Shown: in pieces, positions 59,341-64,000 of the stretch
Layout of the letters: each line of letters starts with the position of its first letter
Position numbering within the stretch: position 1 is the stretch's first letter
Assembly (NCBI RefSeq): GCF_052324685.1
Contig: NC_135211.1
Coordinates: forward strand, 13,397,240 to 13,461,239
DNA length: 64,000 nt
Direction of reading: 5' to 3'
DNA from: Brachyhypopomus gauderio
Lineage: Eukaryota; Chordata; Actinopteri; Gymnotiformes; Hypopomidae
Program-made: the position numbers and the translations under genes
Notes under the pieces: model-generated
The model's input: only the letters and a program-made list of their open reading frames with translations
What the model was told of the DNA's origin: nothing
Databases searched by the model: none

Positions 59341-62300
59341 TTTGCTTCTTATGAACTTGTGAACTTCACTGAATTTACTGCTGTGGTGGATTTCTATTGG
59401 CTCTATGTTATCCAGACTCATCCATCTATGATCTGTTTCCTGTAGCCCACATACCATTAAAGTGTCCTGGTTCCTCAACATTTGATGTGGAACTTGTTAA
59501 TCCTGGAAACGTTGTATATGTATATATTACTTGACCATGTTTCTGCTCAGATTAGGATAATTAAACGTAATCCGGGGATGGATTTAACTTGTGTCTCGCC
59601 GAATACAGAAGCTGATGGATTTGGCAGGCCTATGGAAATGTCTTAGAATATGAAGTGAGTTACACACATCCATGAATTATTAAACAACACCTGCAGCAAA
59701 TCCTGATCTTTTGTCCAACTGCCCAGGAGAGTTTGGAACCAAGTCTGTGGGACTTTAAGTATCCACCCATAATGAAGTTGAGGTGCGGTGTACAGGGTTG
59801 TCCCCAGCAGACATCTTCCACAGCAGACGTCTGCCCCTCTGGACAAATGCAATATCAGTTGTTATACTTAATTGAGTCTTTATCCGATAGCAGCATATGT
59901 CTAACAATTTGCAGAATTGTGTATATTGTTGGGACAGATGGGTGTTTTACAGCAAGCTTGCTTGTTCCGGCTTGTCATATTAAACATTATCTAGAACTTT
60001 GTCTACAAATGCTGGCAAGTTTTCTGATAAGCTAAGCAGAATATTAACTTTTATTTGATTTGCTAATAATTTAATGATTTAACTGCTGTCTCACAAGGAA
60101 CCTTTTTTTTTCTATTCTGAAACCTCAAAATTTGTTCCTAAATTGCATAGCATTAAAACTTGGTGAAATATCAGTCCTGTTTCTCTGGAAGTCCTAAAGA
60201 TATTTTATTTTCTCTGTAAAAAAAATATTCATATAGACATTTAGCACTTCAGATGTTTTTGATTCCAAAGAGGCTCCTTTATAATAAAATTAGCATTATA
60301 GTAATAAATGTCACAAATCATGTCGTACTGTACATCACAAGGTGCTATCGTTCTTTGCCATCATGCCTTGTAGGTTGGAAACTATGTCTGATCTAACAGG
60401 GCTTTATACTGCCCTTCATCATGCAGACAAACTGCTCGGGGAGAGAAACCTGTGAAATGGACTTACAGAAATCACCCAAGCCATGACAGGCCGCCATTAG
60501 GGCAGACGCGGCTGGCGGTCCGGTCATTATGAGTCAGGTTCGCCGCCAGCCACCTTTTGTTCCTGAGCTGCCCTGTGCCACTGCTTCAGAGGACGATGAA
60601 TGACCTCATTACGCACGGGGGGCAATATCTGTATCACCAAACAAAGGTTGCTTCACACATGTGAGTCTCTTATGGCTCAAGTCATTTATGGATGGACTCC
60701 CTCTTCCTGCAATGAATGCAGGAGTATTTTCTGAGGCAACTCCATGTCCTAAAGGATCCTACTGTTCAGTTAGTTTGCCCTTAATTCTTAAGACTAAGTG
60801 ACATTGAAATTGGATTTCAATGGATGAAGACTTGGTCTCAGCTAAGAGTATAATAACCTCTCTCCTCATCCAGGATACATAAGTAAGTATATAAGTAAGA
60901 TGTAGCTATATCCCTTTTAGACAAACATATAGTTTATCTTACACAATGAAACCCAGACACTGCTCTTTACAACACATGTGCTTTGAAGCTCAAGGTTTGA
61001 AAGTTTTCCTTCAATACGGCAGAGGCCTATCTATCTGGTAATTTGGGGCACAGCCGTATAAACGCCTTAACATGCACCGAGAGAGACGTTACTTGCCCGA
61101 GGCACTGCACATTGCACACAATTTTAAGGTGGGATAATTGGTATTCTTAAGACCTAGAGAGTCTGAAAACTAGGAGGAGAGCTAGAGGGCATATGAACAA
61201 GAGACCTGCAGCAGCAGATACTGCACATTACGGGTTTGTATGAAGCTCTGGGTGAGCAAACGTCTAGAGATGCACAGAGGGATTGGTTCATTTGAATCTC
61301 TGTTTCCCCGCTCTGACTGGGGGAAAAAAAAAACTAGCCCACAAAGTTAATTGTTACTGATTTAGTGCTAGCTGTCTGCTTTTGTGACATAGTTGCACTG
61401 TTTTGGATGTGGAAATTAACTGAAGTTGATGCGTATTAAAATGCATGAACATTTAACTAGACAAGATAACTATCTTGGCTGTGATTCTCCTGCATACTTG
61501 ATACAAATTGATAAATGGTTATCCTGACATCAGAAACGAGGTCCAACACTGTGCAAAACCTACATTTATTAAATGCCATATCTTTTTTAAAGGAAACTCA
61601 TCATATAATTCTAATATAATTCTAATTTGCTTCTGCCCCTTTCATAATTGCTTTGCCATGAGACACATCCTGTCTGACAAAAATAACCTCTGGTGCTCTT
61701 CAGAGATAAAGCAAAGACTCGGAGACCCGAGCAGGCTAACGACCTGCTAGTCGTCACTAGGCTGGAGATGGAAAAGTATAATGAGTGCTCAATGAGACCC
61801 AGGAAAGAACAAGCCGCACAGGCCAGGCCAGGCAAAGCAGGCAGCAGTCAAACGGAAAGGACCTCTCCCCCTATGTCCTACAGAATGGACACGATCAAGC
61901 GTCTCCATACCCTGAGCTGCCCCTACGTCACTCTGATCCTAGACAATGCCCCGATAAATGGACAGCAGCAATTTATCATGATATTGTTACACAGTGAAAT
62001 AGCCATGATGCCCCAAAATTAATATTTGTCCCAGGCAGTGTGTCTATGCTGGTAGCCAAAGCTCTGAACACACTGTTGATTTGTCTAATTGCTTTTCCTT
62101 GTGACACTTTCTGTCTGACAATGCCTGATCATATGATTTTCACTTAATCTGATGAATTACATCCTAATCGAATGTGCTTTTCTTGCTTTACTGAGCTTAG
62201 GGCTTCTAACAATGATTCTCCAGCCCCCTCTTGAACACTCAATTATCAACGTGAAGAAGTGCATGAAATGCCCTCGGGAACTGTTCGACTGAGCATGGCT

Positions 62301-64000
62301 TCTAAGAAACCCACAAATTCATCACTTCCGTTCAATATTCATTTTCTGTCTTTACTCTCAAATCTCATTTTGTTACTTCTAGCCTCATGTGTATTTAAAA
62401 AGGAAATAGAAAATATGTCAAGGGAGATATTTAGTTGCTTACCGAGAAACTCTCATGCTAGTCTTCAGTTCTTACCATTCTTATTATTGTGTGTAGACTG
62501 CCTGCACACACAGTACTCTGTTGTGAGGTTGGGCTAACATTTGCTCAAATAATTAATAGAAACACACCAGATTCTAAACTAATGCTGCTTGAGTCGAAAG
62601 TAATTATACAGTATCATTCCATATATATGAGAAACATGGTGAAGTCTTTGGAAGAAACAAAGAAACACCAGTGTTATCCTGAGCTGTCTCACTGAAGAGC
62701 ATCGTTGTACATCACACTTAAAATGGGGCACATTTACAGGAAGTGGTCATACTGAAGGAAATGGGGAGTTAGGTCTGATAGACTGGGCCATTTCTCAGAG
62801 TCTTGTGCAGATGGCAGAGATCTGATTACCCAAGATGATAATGGAGGGATCATGGGTTGGCCTTGGCTCCTAACACAGTGATAGAAAGTATCAGATTATA
62901 TGTTGCTCAATTTGTCAGGTACCTTCGCGTGGGTGCCAAGTCGAACAGTCAGAGTTGGATTCATCCAATGCCCTGCTGTGTTGGGAGAGTTCCTAATTGT
63001 GCATGGATAGCATACTCAGCTAATAGGCCAGTGTTTGTGACCAGAAAATAAATAAAATGAAAACACATGTGTCAGGGAAAAGTATGACACATCCAAGGTG
63101 ATAAGAAAGGAGGCATAGCAGTGCAAACAGGAGTCATAACATGGCAAACTACGTGTGCTCAGTCAGAGCAGCGCCAGTATAGCACCAGACTAATTGTGCA
63201 CTATAAACACCCGAGTGAAAAGTCAACATTGTTCATCATGCCCCCCCCCACCCCCTAACGCCCCCCCCCTCAAGTCACCTTCACGTCAAAACCCTTGTAC
63301 AGATTAACAGCCTGATGTTCAGCCATGTCCACTTGCAAAATGAGCAAAGTGTGGGAAACAGGAAAAGAGAAAAAAAACAGAGCCCCTCATCTCAACAGGA
63401 GCAGGTGTCACGCTGAACACACCAAACACCATTTCTCATCCGCCCCCGAACGTCTGTCTAAGCCAAACACACAGGCGGAGGAGGATCTGAGGACGCCCAT
63501 GACTGATCTCATACAAGTCCATATATTTCTCACCAAAGCTCTGTTCAAAAATGACCTGGGTGTTCATTGAAGATTTCCGAGGTCGCTTGTTTCCCATTGT
63601 CTGGCAAATTGTCCTGCCTGTTTAGAGGATTAAGTCAATCCTCAATCCTAAAATTCCATCTCAGGACTCAGCATCCTCAAATGTTTGTTTGGTTTTTTTT
63701 CAAACAGTATTTCAAGTGCGTGGTTCTACCTGGAGGTGAACTGGAGATCGATGAGACAGTAAGCTTTTAGAGGCCACTGGCACAAAAGAGGAATCATTGG
63801 CTTTTACTGGTTTAGTGACAATGTTAAATAGATTTTTAGTGAGGGCAATCAAATTTATATTCATTTGTCATTTTTAATCATTGTGGAATATCACACACCC
63901 CCACAGGGTGCCACAAGGTTACAAGCCACAATGTACAAAGCAAAAAGATGAAGTTTCTCAAAACACATTATCTGCCTGTTGAAAAATGCTTCTTCGTACA
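59341..64000. other. right-hand intergenic stretch, no gene recognised
   Basis: Mostly unique sequence. A 9-bp perfect inverted repeat (GGCTGGCGG/CCGCCAGCC) lies at 60,510-60,551 within a CpG-containing block. Poly-C interruptions are at 63,240-63,270. The first 500 bp may be further LINE remains, but I could not align them. No exon or RNA gene could be supported. Confidence 0.5.

Noticed and set aside
59643..60035. Open frames on both strands that might extend the LINE relic
   Set aside because: No residue pattern could be matched to a LINE N-terminal or endonuclease region.

Overview
The window is vertebrate genomic DNA, most likely from a ray-finned (teleost) fish. The signs are GT-AG introns, dense CA/GT, GA/CT and TA microsatellites, relics of Tc1, hAT and LINE elements, and two recognisable vertebrate nervous-system or heart genes. 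Both genes are on the minus strand, and most of the window is non-coding. Species cannot be read from the sequence. Region by region: (1) About 1-16,100 holds the 5' two thirds of kcnq1, the voltage-gated K+ channel Kv7.1 (KvLQT1). Eleven coding exons could be placed base by base, from exon 1 (15,702-16,108) to exon 11 (3,214-3,343). Ten of the introns are fully inside the window. As I recall the human KCNQ1 exon table, exons 2-8 and 10 have identical lengths (91, 127, 79, 97, 141, 111, 96 and 142 bp). Human exons 12-16 (end of the C-terminal domain) were not found and should lie left of base 1. Introns 1, 2 and 11 are long and full of repeats; introns 3-9 are compact (83-141 bp). (2) About 16,100-41,300 is a 25 kb spacer without a convincing gene. 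It holds a decayed Tc1/mariner element, palindromic foldback elements, a 41-copy 38-bp minisatellite, a hAT-type MITE with a perfect 8-bp target duplication and another TIR element inserted in a TA repeat. (3) 42,323-44,164 is the complete intronless coding region of lingo1 (LRR + Ig transmembrane protein), probably entered through a 5' splice acceptor at 44,177. (4) About 44,300-64,000 lies upstream of lingo1. It contains microsatellites, a decayed R2/R4-like LINE (58,640-59,340) and otherwise unique sequence that may hold lingo1 5' UTR exons or regulatory elements, none of which can be proven here. How the genes relate: Kv7.1 forms the pore of the slow delayed-rectifier K+ channel with KCNE subunits, and Lingo1 is a neuronal co-receptor. 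They are neighbours in the same orientation, with no sign of shared function. The most interesting observation is kcnq1 exon 11. In the pre-mRNA it is preceded by a perfect (UG)31 tract that directly abuts the acceptor CAG, and followed 13 nt after its end by a roughly 240-nt CA-rich tract. The two are complementary and could pair across the exon, favouring skipping or circularisation. Skipping this 130-bp exon would shift the frame.
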